Shown piece by piece: positions 1 to 9,176 of a stretch of DNA of 64,000 nucleotides. The translations under genes and the position numbers were made by a program. Under the pieces are notes generated by a model. That model worked only from the letters and a program-made list of their open reading frames with translations, ran no database searches and was not told where the DNA came from. Source of the DNA: Agrypnia vestita (Eukaryota > Arthropoda > Insecta > Trichoptera > Phryganeidae); contig JADDOH010009991.1 of NCBI GenBank assembly GCA_016648135.1, positions 1-64,000 on the forward strand, written 5' to 3'. Within the stretch, counting starts at the first letter, position 1. Each line of letters begins with the position of its first letter.

Positions 1-263
1 CCCAAATGTAGAAATTCATTCCCGAAAACAGAAAAATGAAACCAACATTAAAGCATCAATTTTCGGTAAGTTATCGGATTTTCCTTGTGAAAATCGGTTC
101 TCCATTATTTTAAATGTATTCTTAGATAGTTATTTTATTAAAATAGGTCACAAACACGGCAAAATCTATATAAAAACCATGCAAACACAAGTAAAAACAA
201 AGCGAAGACGAACGGTTACCATAGAAACGAAACAAATTACAGTGACAAACACCATAGATCACG
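1..263. repeat. Dispersed repeat, left part (interrupted by hAT-type element)
   Basis: This segment matches the reverse complement of about 48130-48390. Shared landmarks include a block reading atagatcacgtatg and another reading ggtaaccgttt in one orientation or the other. The match resumes at 788-965, which pairs with about 47915-48100, so both parts belong to one older repeat that has been split here. No reading frame of interest. Family unknown. Confidence 0.6.
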
Positions 264-784
264 TATGGGGAATGCAATCCCGATCCCGCGAGATCTCGAG
301 GCATTTTACGAGATCAATCCCGAACCGAAAAATCGGACGAGATTATCGGGAATGATCAGCATTTTTATGTTTTGTATGTTTAATTGTATATGTCTATAGA
401 GCTTTTAGCAAGTACTTAAAACTTATTTTCATGTCACATTCAAATAATGAAAATAGCTTTGAATAATATTTGCTGTATTTTATCAACCTAACATAGTAAT
501 AAAAACTACTACTAGTTAGTAATTTTTACTCTACTACATTGACTAATCGATGCTTGGAAAAACACATACAAAAATTGTAATGCAATGATTAATAATGAAC
601 ATTTTATTAAAATTGCTTATATAAAAATTCATGGCATTGTCGTTAATTGCTATTCAGCTCTATAAACAAACAAAAAAAACACAAAAGCATTCGGGATCCC
701 GATCCGTAGGGATCCTACGGGATTGGAAATTCTAATCTCGAGGGATCCGGACTCCCGACAATCCCGACTCGGGATAGCATTCCC
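264..784. mobile_element. Non-autonomous hAT-type TIR element
   Basis: The ends are inverted: it opens gggaatgcaatcccga and closes with gcattccc preceded by a second atcccgactcgggat palindrome. The interior shares long stretches with 17540-18677, where an hAT transposase C-terminal fragment lies inside the same termini; that is the reason for the hAT assignment. No coding sequence survives here. It interrupts the repeat that is continuous in inverted orientation near 48.1 kb. A clean 8-base target duplication was not seen. Confidence 0.55.
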
Positions 785-787
785 ACT

Positions 788-965
788 AACGACCAATCAT
801 ATCGCGTTTTAATGAAATCGTATTTTTTAAGATTTTTATTATAAAAATGATGAATGAAAACATTATCCCACGCCATCCATACTGTGTTCCAAAATATAAT
901 TTATTTTTCTGAATCTATTTAACTTATTTTCATACATATCTGTAAAATGTGAAATTACCCTATTT
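788..965. repeat. Dispersed repeat, right part
   Basis: Continuation of the repeat at 1-263; matches the reverse complement of about 47915-48100, including a shared block around the bases tgaaattaccctatt. Non-coding. Confidence 0.55.
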
Positions 966-986
966 AAGTGCTACCCAGCGGTCTTA

Positions 987-1123
987 GGGCCGGTTGTTTC
1001 AAGTTGGATTAAAGTAAGCGTTCTTTTAAAGCATAGATTTTTACGTTCTCCACCAATCAGTTTTCGTAAAAATCTATGCTTTAATCGACCGCTTACTTTG
1101 ATCGAACTTGAAACAACCGGCCC
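987..1123. mobile_element. Harbinger-type palindromic MITE
   Basis: Near-perfect inverted repeat with termini GGGCCGGTTGTTTCAAGTT and its complement, arms of about 60 bases, flanked by TTA on both sides (984-986 and 1124-1126). A 3-base TTA/TAA target duplication with G-rich termini is the signature of PIF/Harbinger-derived MITEs. A decayed copy of the same family is at 7873-8013. Confidence 0.75.
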
Positions 1124-1143
1124 TTAGGAAGACAATCATTAAT

Positions 1144-1149
1144 TTTATT
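1144..1149 (-). promoter_or_regulatory. Poly(A) signal of gene A
   Basis: AATAAA on the minus strand, about 85 bases downstream of the gene A stop codon at 1233-1235. Position and sequence fit a cleavage and polyadenylation signal. Confidence 0.55.
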
Positions 1150-1232
1150 TGTCAAATAACGTTAATCAGAATGAAATTAGACACTAAAACAGCACTTTGA
1201 CATAATTAACACATTAAATACAATTTAGTGTT

Positions 1233-1443
1233 TCAGTAAGGTTTCCTGAGAAGATTTTTGAAGAAAAGGTTTCTCTTGCTTCTTGATTCAGACATTCGTT
1301 TCCTCTCCTCCATCATCGTCCTGGCCCTCTCCACAGCTTCGTTTGCTCTCGCCTGAAAATGTGTCAGGACTTTGGTCAGAAGACTGTAAGCTGATTGCCT
1401 GCCTTGCATCACTCTCTCCGCGACGTCTTCAACACTGGAGGGT
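1233..1443 (-). CDS. Gene A exon 3 (terminal)
   Basis: Acceptor AG at 1445-1444 is followed by codons for PSSVEDVAERVMQGRQSAY and onward to TGA at 1235-1233. The first base completes an alanine codon with the two bases left by exon 2. Residues are rich in Arg, Glu and Lys and look helical. There are no cysteines. Confidence 0.65.
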
Positions 1444-4356
1444 CTACGGGATAATAAAAATATTTTTTTCAAAAATCATTACAGTTACAATTACAAATTA
1501 AATATACACTTGGAGGATATCAATTGTGAATGTCTCCTTAGTTGTTTGCAACTATTAAACTTGTCTGTGAGACGTACCTACCGTGACAGACCTAATATCT
1601 CTGTACTGGATCATAAATAACATGATTGATTGCTCCCAGATTGTTAGTCTGATCGACTTATATGCACCATCGAGATCATCAAGACACAGTACAGTATTCT
1701 TTTATAGAGGAAATGTCAGAATTAATGCAATAGAAAACTCTGTAATTCCCAGACTACACTCATTAGGGAATGAACATGCGGAGGTGGTCGACATTTTTGC
1801 TGATAGTATAACTGTGTACAGGACTAAATTGAAACAATTCTTTACATCTCAAATAAATGGAAATGGATAACATTTTTTTATTTTTCTTCTTACTGCTTAA
1901 ACTTCTCTTTTTAATTTACACAAATCTATAAGATGTACCTACTTGAATCTATTTAAATGCAATCTATTTCTTCTTCTTCTTCTTACTACTTACAATCATT
2001 TTTTTCTTACTACTTAAACTTAATTTACACAAATCTATAAGATGTACTTGAATCTTTTTAGCTGCAATCTAAATTTACACAAATCTATTATATGCATTTA
2101 AATCTTTTAACAGCAATCTAAATTTTCACAATTCTATTATATTATGTATTTTTTTTTTTTTTTTTTTTTTTACCTTTTTTTTTCCTTTTTTTTTCCTTTC
2201 ACCTTTTAACTGTATATCTGTCTTATTTTATTTTTTTAAATTTATAATTTGTATATTTTGTAAAAGCCCACAAGGGCGTTAAATAAATAAATATTATGTG
2301 TGTAGTAGGTGTTTGTATGTATTATATGTTTTTTTGTTTAAATTTAAAAAAAATCTGATTTATTATTTTTCTTTGGGGAGATTATTAAAGAATTTAAAAC
2401 CAAGAAAACTAAAATGATTTTGGGTGTTAAAATTAAATTAAAAGACTTCTGGTATCTATCGACAAATGAGCTTATTATAGGTGTAATTTTACTTACGCTT
2501 GTACCAGATCTTCCTCTTCTTCTTTTTCTTTACCGTCTTCAATGGCGTCTGCCCTTAAAATTTTAATCTTACTTGCGTCGCAGTCTCCAACGCTTATAAT
2601 GTAGGGAACATCTCTTCGAAATCTCGCGTTTGTTTCGCAAAAATTGGCGGCCTCTTTTGAAAAGCACTGCAAAGAAAAAATAATTTGAAATGTCAATCTA
2701 GCTTAGTGCGTAAGTATAGGTCTTCTCATATAAGCTTGCAGTTGAGTTAGTGTGGGTACAATGCGTAATACGCGCATTGTTTCGTTGTATTAAGTTTACG
2801 GATACGCCCCTGTTATGGATAGTTCAACGTTTTGAAAAAAAAAACAGGTTTTTATTATACTACCTTTCTCGCTGAATCAGGTTTCGTGCCTATAAACGCA
2901 TTGGGTTAATTGCTCATTTGTATTGATTCCAATTTGAAAAAACCATTAAAATTTCAAAAAATCCAAAATTATACTATATTTATTTAAAAAATTTAAACGA
3001 AAATTTGTTAGATCATTTTTATCGTCGCCACGAGTCTGCTTGCAAAGTTTCAGCTCGATTGGATCACGGGAAAAGGGTTAAAAGTCGATCCAAAGTTTTT
3101 TCGTCAGACAAGCAAGCAAGCAAGCAGACGCTAGGAGTTAAAAGAAAGGGAGTAATAAGTCAGAAATATTGAAAAAGAATGTAAACTTAGATGTCGCATA
3201 TCTCCATAACTCACGGTTGCTTGAATATTTTCGACTCATAATTAATGAAGAAATATATTCCTGCGAGGTTGTTAATGTTTTCCAAATAACCCTGCATAGA
3301 TTATGCCTCGTGACCACAAGATTGTGTAGATGCCTCGACAGATATAATATGAGCAGAAAAGTACCAAGCGTAACATGTCAAATGTGCGTGAAACCAAGAT
3401 CGTCGGTAGATAATCGCAACGGAAGGAGTTCCTCCAAAGCCGAGATAAAAACACCGCAATAAACGTAAAATTGTGGTCAAGGTGATATGTGATAAATTAC
3501 TGCCATCATTTAGTAAATGTGTGAATTTTATGGATGTCCGAAATGAACCTATTTTAGCCCCGCTCCCTCTAAAGTTACTTTTCCTGTTATCAGTTTTTTC
3601 CGTTGCGAGAATCCATTCTCTCGAAAGAATCCAATCTCTTTCACGAATCCATTATCTCGAAAGAATCCAGTCTCTCGCAAGAATCCATTCTCTCGAAAGA
3701 ATCCAATCTCTCACAAGTATCCGCTAATAGCTTTTCAAGAAATCGCTCTACTGATCCGGAATTATCCTTCGGTTTATATAATTTTCCTCAATCTCAGTTG
3801 ATATTATTACGCAATGTCATCATCGAAGTAATGATTCCAATGTTGATTATAGGTTTTGAATAACTATAACTAATAATTATTTATCATTCCGATAATTATC
3901 CACTACAATTAAAAAATATTTAACTTGATCACCGCCATAATTAAGAAATCAAAATGATTCTTTTTAGATGAAAGAATTCTGTCGTGTATACATTCTATAT
4001 ACCAATCTAAATCAAATTTCACTTATTTAGGGCACCTGACAATTTTTCAACACATGATAAATTTTTTTCCTTTGTAAATGATTATCCCTCACCACACACA
4101 AGAACCTTTGATTATTAATGTCTATTTGTTATCACTGTTGTAAAAAAATCATACGTATTTATGTATTAAATAAATAAAATAAAAAACAAAATAAATGAAA
4201 TACGGCAAATACTTAAGCATCAACCTAGTAGAATATTATGCAAACTTTTTCTGTGAATTGGGGATATTAAAAATAATATTAAAATAAATAATACTTTATC
4301 ACCTCACTGAAGAACTGCAGAACTAAAAGAATGACCACAAATTTGAATTTTTCCAT
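1233..4356 (-). CDS. Gene A: three-exon gene for a small secreted protein of unknown family
   Basis: Joined exons 4356-4303, 2666-2497 and 1443-1233 give 435 coding bases, 144 residues plus stop, with phases that fit exactly (0, then 2). The product starts MEKFKFVVILLVLQFFSE, a good signal peptide. The mature part begins Cys-Phe-Ser-Lys and has three cysteines (about 19, 28, 47), a Lys/Glu-rich acidic stretch at about 64-71, then a long predicted alpha-helical, Arg/Lys/Glu-rich C-terminal half (about 76-144) ending KNLLRKPY. Splice sites are consensus: acceptors follow ttctttgcag and ttatcccgtag, and donors are GTGATA and GTAAGT. I do not recognise the family. A further small exon between 4303 and 2666 cannot be excluded. 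The introns hold a minisatellite, MITE halves and a LINE relic. Confidence 0.65.
1540..2300 (+). mobile_element. 3' end of a CR1/Jockey-like LINE (RT C-terminus and 3' UTR)
   Basis: The frame at 1583-1870 encodes a C-terminal tail of the type seen after non-LTR reverse transcriptases (leading DLISLYWIINNMIDC, then a Pro-Ser-Arg motif, and finally a segment like VDIFADSITVYRTKLKQFF). The part just upstream (LSVRRTYR) is in another frame, so the piece is frameshifted as well as 5'-truncated. An AT-rich 3' UTR with a poly-T run follows, ending in a GCCCACAAGGGC hairpin and a TAAATAAATAAA tail. It lies inside the last intron of gene A, antisense to it. Confidence 0.6.
2497..2666 (-). CDS. Gene A exon 2
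   Basis: Internal exon of 170 bases (56 codons plus 2 bases), preceded by a pyrimidine-rich tract ending ttctttgcag and followed by GTAAGT. It encodes Cys-Phe-Ser-Lys-Glu at its start, two further cysteines (NFCE and VGDCD), and a Lys/Glu cluster near the end. Confidence 0.65.
2700..2815. repeat. Remnant of palindromic MITE (family of 10982-11118)
   Basis: Contains gcattgtttcgttgtatt and neighbouring blocks shared with the perfect palindrome at 10982-11118 and the copy at 50060-50175. Degenerate, within gene A intron 1. Confidence 0.4.
2850..3155 (-). repeat. ACTCCC-repeat copy (minus orientation)
   Basis: Shares the blocks cagctcgattggatcacggg and ccaaagttttttcgtc with copies at 19300-19920, 35740-36480 and 37400-37900. 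The family is about 400 bases long and starts with ACTCCCTTT and ends with its complement, so it is probably a non-autonomous DNA element. Here its end abuts a half copy of the CAGGG MITE. Confidence 0.5.
3156..3294. repeat. CAGGG-family MITE, right half only
   Basis: Matches the right arm of the element described at 9595-10101 (gatgtcgcatatctccata, cctgcgaggtt, aaataaccctg) but lacks the left arm. Confidence 0.55.
3603..3722 (+). repeat. Minisatellite, unit about 19 bases
   Basis: About six degenerate tandem units resembling aagaatccattctctcg. Read as protein on the plus strand it gives a repeated R-I-H/Q-S/Y-L-E/A/S pattern, but nothing else marks it as coding. It lies in intron 1 of gene A. 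Confidence 0.7.
4303..4356 (-). CDS. Gene A exon 1 (signal peptide)
   Basis: Start ATG at 4356-4354 in the context gtgaagATGG, followed by 18 codons for MEKFKFVVILLVLQFFSE, a charged N-terminus plus hydrophobic core. The donor GTGATA follows in phase 0. A TATA-like stretch (tataatatat, minus strand) lies near 4540-4527, about 170 bases upstream of the ATG. Confidence 0.6.
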
Positions 4357-4940
4357 CTTCACTGAAAATCTATTTTCACACTTGGGTAATATATTTTATA
4401 TTATCCTCTGGTTATCACATAGTCAAGTGAATTCAAAAATTTCTTTGCATCACTCTATCACTTTATTATATTCGCTTGTTTTTAATTTGCACTGTTCGTA
4501 GTAAAGCTATCCGGAAGTATCCAACTTGATATATTATATCTCACAGATGTCTCTAACCGTATCCGAGTTGCGGATATGAATCAAAGATGAGTAAACAATC
4601 CGCTAATTATTTGAACAATGATATATATAAATGTTTTGTTTGTAAAGACTACAGTCGTTATGAGTATCACCTGTGTGTCTATTTTTTAGCAAATAAACAT
4701 CGCTTGCATCGTTTGGCAATAAGAATGTCGTAATGATTCATTTTAGCAAATGTTTAACCTGATTTGGACCAAGGTCAATGATAGTTGTTGACGAATGAAT
4801 TTAATGTTTTGCAAAACTGTATCATTATTTGTTATGATTCAGCGGATGTGACACAAGACGATCAAAAATAAAATTAATTAGTGTAGGCGCCGGTATATAT
4901 ATATATCTTCAATATATTGTTAAAAGCTGCGGAATATTTA
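4357..4940. other. Upstream region of gene A; no other feature seen
   Basis: Non-coding AT-rich sequence that should include the gene A 5' UTR and promoter. The only candidate core element is the TATA-like run near 4527-4540 on the minus strand. A short (TA)n run is at about 4892-4905. Confidence 0.3.
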
Positions 4941-4949
4941 AAATAGAAG

Positions 4950-5415
4950 CTAAATGCCTACTTAAAATCAAAGCAAACAGATACGAGCAACTGGACGTCT
5001 TTGCCAATAACTGTATATTATTCAAACATATATTAAAAGGTGCATTGAAAGATTACTAGTATTTGTCGAATTGGATTTAAATAATTGATTTGTATTTGTA
5101 TGTATATTTTTTATTATAATATAACTTTCAAAGCTTGTGCCTTATCTTTTCACTCTACATTATTACTTTTTCGTTTTTAAATTTCTATTATATTATGTTT
5201 TTTAATGCTTCTGCTTTTTATATAAATTCTTTTTACTTTATATTATATTTATCTTTATATATTTGTATCTGTATTTTAAGTATTTTCTTTCCTCTTTATG
5301 TCATTATTATGTTTACATGTTTTTTTTTTCTTTAAACTATGTTTATGTTCTGTTAATGTACACTTTACCTATCTGTTGTAAAGGCCCTATAGGGCGTTAA
5401 TTAATAAATAAATTA
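4950..5415 (+). mobile_element. LINE 3' end relic with terminal hairpin
   Basis: A short RT C-terminus-like stretch (NRYEQLDVFANN, then FKHILKGALKDY and stop) is followed by a T-rich 3' UTR. It ends in a GGCCCTATAGGGC hairpin and a TTAATTAATAAATAAATT tail. The hairpin-tail arrangement matches 2260-2300 and 60990-61010, so these are one superfamily of LINE 3' ends. Confidence 0.5.
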
Positions 5416-5514
5416 AAATAAATAAATATAAGATCAAAAGTCAAACCTAAAGCTACGGAAACGTAGGTTTACGAACTCGTTAACACGTTTTTGATCTTGT
5501 CTGGCTCCTTTGTA

Positions 5515-6168
5515 ATGTCACGTGTCGTTGCTACGGGGACAAATACAAACACGAGAATTTAATTATCGATTAAGGTATTAAATTTATTTACTTATTAATT
5601 AATTATTTTATTAAATGACAAAGTCACTTCACACGATTTAAATTCATACACCATTCCTGAAACCACACTATTTCGCAATTTATCACTCGTCTACGAACAC
5701 TTTATTATCGCTGGGAACACTTGATTTACCACTTGCTAGAACATTCCATCCAATTCTCGCACGTGGAAGTCGCATTTATTTATTTCGCCACTTAGATACT
5801 TCGCTCGATTGTTTCGCCTAATATATGTCGCTCCGATTTCCACGACTGGCCACACCGGCGCGGCGGTCGTCACGCGGCTTATTTTGTAACGATAGAAATG
5901 TCCGAAGAAAATTTTGCAACTCGGTGCTGCTTTATATACGCAATACGCTGGTCTTTCGAACTCGCGAGCAGATTATTTTTCTTTCCAGTATTTATAAGAA
6001 GGTTTCCGTCGCTTTTAGGCTGTTCCAGGAATCTCCCGAATGTTGTAGATAATCCTAGAATACTGTAGGCTGTTCTAGAGCTTTCTATAGTGTTGTTCCA
6101 AAGTGATATATAGGTAACAAGGGATTCGGACAGTATACAATTCCTTCTGCTTACCATTTTGTTACAGT
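5515..6168 (+). repeat. Solo-LTR-like block
   Basis: Begins TGTCACGTGTCG and ends GTTACA (TG...CA), and resembles 45635-46137 over scattered blocks: ctcgt..acgaacactttatta, a C/G-rich patch, and a 3' part containing a pattern like gtagat..ccctaga and tgttctaga. No internal retrotransposon region, primer-binding site or polypurine tract is next to it. Solo LTR is an inference; the target duplication is not clear. Confidence 0.45.
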
Positions 6169-6169
6169 A

Positions 6170-6480
6170 TTTTTATTTAGTATGTTTATTTACACAGTAG
6201 ATACATAATAATGTTTTTTATAATAAATTAATGTTATAATATTTTAAATACATTATACTCACAATATGAGTCAAATGCTCGAGCTTATGGGAGGAGTATT
6301 TACAAGCCAAATTAACGAACAAAAGCAAAAACCATTTAGAAGTATGTAAAATATTAATTATACAGAAACCATTTGAGACATGTGGGCAATGTTACAATAC
6401 ATCGTTGTCCAAAATCAAGGATTTGAATTCTTTCTTAAACTGTTCGTATTTTGGAATGTTTCTTTCTTGAAATTTGTTTT
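6170..6480 (-). repeat. Dispersed repeat shared with 63115-63440
   Basis: Both copies carry ataagctcgagcatttg-like sequence and, on the minus strand, a degenerate reading frame containing K-S-x-I-L-D-N-D-V-L and later N-L-A-C-K-Y-S-S-H-K-L. Conservation of the protein reading in two diverged copies suggests it came from a coding element. I cannot name it. Confidence 0.5.
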
Positions 6481-6499
6481 GCGACAACAATTTATTAAC

Positions 6500-6660
6500 C
6501 AAATTAATTAATCAATTAGAAAGACATACAGAAAAATCTAATTCACGAAAAAATATTAGGTTACTACTGGGATTCGAACCCAGGTCACCTTTCCGGGGCC
6601 GGTGCTCTGACCACTAAGCTATAGCAACCCTCTATGTTTCCGTGAATATATCGACCTTAT
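6500..6660 (-). repeat. tRNA-derived SINE or tRNA-like element
   Basis: Minus strand 6630-6559 resembles a tRNA: GGGTTGC acceptor-like start, tagcttagtggtcagagca (A box), and a perfect 5-base T arm CTGGG-TTCGAAT-CCCAG (B box). The anticodon arm has only 4 pairs and an 11-base loop, and two extra bases separate the T arm from the acceptor strand, so it is not a functional tRNA. The downstream body (agaaagacatacagaaaaat) recurs at 56455-56480. Confidence 0.55.
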
Positions 6661-6984
6661 ATGTAGTTCTTATTTTTAATTGCTTAATTTTTATTTTTGT
6701 CCATAGAGCAATCCACTTTTTTGATACGGTAGTTGAAATTACTTTGCAATGCCACCGCTAGATGGACGCCATGATTAATTGAATAATTCATTTTTATTTG
6801 GACATACATTTATACAACAGATATTATATATTCAAGAACACATTCATATTTGTGAAGTTGTAATTTTTCAGAACAAAGTTCTGTGAAATATAACAATTTA
6901 TTGTAAAATTTAACACCTAAGTATGTATGTATAAGGATGTGCCATGGTGGTTCTTAAAGTTGTATCTTTATTTGCCCCTTTGTT

Positions 6985-7259
6985 TTATGTCTATTACTTA
7001 TACGGTCTAAGGGGTGAGATTTCTTTATAAAATAATCAGTAATAATAATAGTACACAATAATCCTGAGGAAGAGAACATTGTTCTCGAAACATGTAGATT
7101 TTTAATCTAATAAAGTGGTGAAAACAAAGTAATTTGTGTTTTATTTTAATAATAATGTTACCACAAAGTTCAAGCCTTCATACAGAAGAAGAAAAAATAT
7201 TCTTCGAACATGTCTATTACTTATACGGTCTAAGGGGTGAGATTTCTTTATAAAATAAT
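6985..7259 (+). mobile_element. Short hammerhead-bearing element with 49-base flanking repeats
   Basis: The block from about 7051 to 7211 recurs at 49163-49315. Here it is bracketed by two copies of a 49-base sequence starting gtctattacttatacggtc, at 6987-7035 and 7211-7259, which looks like a long target duplication. Such variable, sometimes long duplications are described for Penelope-like elements. No protein is encoded, so it would be non-autonomous. Confidence 0.6.
7057..7106 (+). ncRNA. Hammerhead-ribozyme-like motif, family 1
   Basis: Core CTGAGGA (7064-7070) fits CUGANGA. Helix II is GAGAAC/GTTCTC with an ATT loop, then GAAA (7087-7090). A two-pair helix III (AC..GT) leads to the cleavage triplet GTA (7094-7096), and helix I pairs AATC (7060-7063) with GATT (7097-7100). 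One extra A lies between the core GA and helix II. The very short helix III is known from Penelope-type hammerheads, which may act as dimers. Activity is inferred only. Confidence 0.6.
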
Positions 7260-7870
7260 CTTTGTCAATTTGGCATAGGGAGTTAGTTTTGTATATTTGT
7301 GTGAGCGATGGTACATTACAGTCTTGAAATATATTTACAGTAGGATAGTCTTAAGGTTTTTTGAGAATCGTTTTAATAATTATTTTTGTATTATGATTAA
7401 TGGCTGTACGGTGAATACATAATGCGGTATAACATTACAATAATATAAAGTAAAAGAAGCCACGGTGGATGTCAACGCAGGCATACATTTTAACAACTAA
7501 TTATACAACTTAAATAAAAAAACAATATAAAATATTTTAGAAGTGTTAGTAAGGTCTCACCGCAAAGTTAAATGCAATACCACAATGTGGGTGTACTAAT
7601 AAAATTATTATCTACCAAGAAAGTTTTGTCACATGCACAAAAATAGAGTACCTACCGAGTATGTTCGTTTTTTTACAATGAACAAGCTGTTCAACAGGAT
7701 ATGTAAATTTTTTCATTAAAATTCAGTGCCATTGACCTCTTCTCGTTACATAGTTCAATAGCGGTTAATAATATTTTAATACACTTAAACATTTGTACTA
7801 AAATTTGATGTTGAATGCATGACTATTGAAGTTTGTTAAAAATATAAATTTAAGGTCTAATGCATTAATG
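7260..7870. other. No gene or recognised repeat
   Basis: AT-rich sequence with no splice-supported frame and no inverted structure that I could assign. Confidence 0.3.
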
Positions 7871-7872
7871 TC

Positions 7873-8013
7873 TAAGGGTTGGTTGTTTCAGCATGGTTTG
7901 AAGCATAGATTTTTGAATTTTCCACCGATCAAACAATCCTTTTCCATAAAAATCTACGATTAAAACGAATTATTTCCATAAAACAAGTTGATACAACCTG
8001 CTCTAATATGAAA
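7873..8013. repeat. Degenerate Harbinger-type MITE
   Basis: Carries taagggttggttgtttca at one end and caacctgctcta at the other, with an internal aaaatctacg/catagattttt pair. Diverged copy of the element at 987-1123. Confidence 0.5.
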
Positions 8014-8048
8014 ATTCAACATTTTAAACCTGCATGATAATGAGTGGC

Positions 8049-8196
8049 TTCTGTGTATAGTTTTCTGGGATATTCTGCCCTGTATATGTAACCTCTCTGG
8101 CCGACGTTTCAGATCCCATCGCAGGGTCCATCATCAGGGCTGATATGAGAGGTCACATATACACGGCAGAATATCCCAGAAAACTATACACAGAAG
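8049..8196 (-). mobile_element. Palindromic element with hammerhead motif in its loop
   Basis: Arms 8049-8097 and 8148-8196 (starting cttctgtgtatagttttctg) are nearly perfect inverted repeats of 49 bases. The loop holds a family 2 hammerhead motif on the minus strand: CTGATGA (8137-8131), a helix II CCC/GGG with loop TGCGAT, GAAA (8110-8107), CGTC, and helix I GCC/GGC continuing into the arms. The whole element could therefore fold as a hammerhead with an extremely long helix I. Compare 9177-9502, 52867-52990 and 56055-56180. Confidence 0.65.
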
Positions 8197-8347
8197 ATTC
8201 TGAACGGCCGTGAAAACCTAGGAACATTTTTAATGAGTGGCTTGTTCAATAGTACCAATTATTTAATTCAAATATAATTTAATACTGGTATTAAATTTTT
8301 TTGATATGGGTGTAAACATCGTCAAAATACATAATTTTCTATGTAAT

Positions 8348-8409
8348 AATGTCCATCACAAACGCTACCGATACGCTAGAGCGTATCAGTAGCATTTATG
8401 ATGGATGAC
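8348..8409. repeat. Short palindrome
   Basis: gtccatcacaaacgctac and its near complement flank a gatacgct/agcgtatc core; one hairpin of about 60 bases. Family unknown. Confidence 0.6.
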
Positions 8410-8419
8410 ATCTATGACG

Positions 8420-9170
8420 CTGTGAGAAATATATTGAATTTTCTATACAATAAAATTCTGTATCGAGGTGTATTTTTGGAAAACACCAACTTGCACATTG
8501 ACCAAAAATATAGTCATGAAAGAATTATTAAAAATAAAAAAAATTACCATCCCAGGGGCGATAATAATTATTGTTAATAATTCCAGCAGTTTTTTTTTTA
8601 ATTTTTTTTTTGACAGAAGATTTATATCTTGGATATCATATTTCACTGTAAAGTATGTTGGTGATTGTGGTTTCTTGCATAAGTGGCGTATACAAGAATA
8701 ATTTATACAGTTTAAATAATGTAGAGAACTGTCTCCAATGAATCTCGTGGGAGCGTTTCGTCTCGAGACAAAAATCTCATTCGTGGACACGGGTCAATAA
8801 AAAAAAAATTGTATATCTGGACAAACCAAAAAAATTATCTGAATTACAATAAATTTAACACAGAGTATACAGGGATTAACTTAACCCCCTTTTAAGGAGA
8901 TGGGATTGGGTCGCAGCGGAAGAATAGGTATCCCTCCTCGTGTATGTCTAAGACACAGGTTAAAGTACTTATTTATTCTTTCATAATTAAATTTCCTATT
9001 AAACAAAATACATTTTTTACAAAAGTCGTATTTTTTGTAATTTTGTTCCAAACGTCTTCTTGTAATAGAGCGCAACTTATTTACTAAGACATTACACTCT
9101 TTAAAAGTTTTTAGTTTGACCTTTTAATATATATTTTTTAAATTTACAAGTTAAGAATGTTTTCACTGCC
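8420..9170. other. No gene seen; weak repeat similarity
   Basis: AT-rich. The block 8880-9065 resembles 53470-53570 loosely (gagatgggattggg..cagcggaagaat). No convincing coding sequence. Confidence 0.3.
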
Positions 9171-9176
9171 GTTCAG

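Noticed and set aside
3603..3722. Repeat protein (R-I-H-S-L-E units)
   Set aside because: Short minisatellite within an intron of gene A, open by chance because the unit lacks stops; no other coding support.
6559..6630. Functional tRNA gene on the minus strand
   Set aside because: The T arm and A box are good, but the anticodon stem is 4 pairs with an 11-base loop and extra bases separate the T arm from the acceptor strand; the body recurs elsewhere as a repeat.
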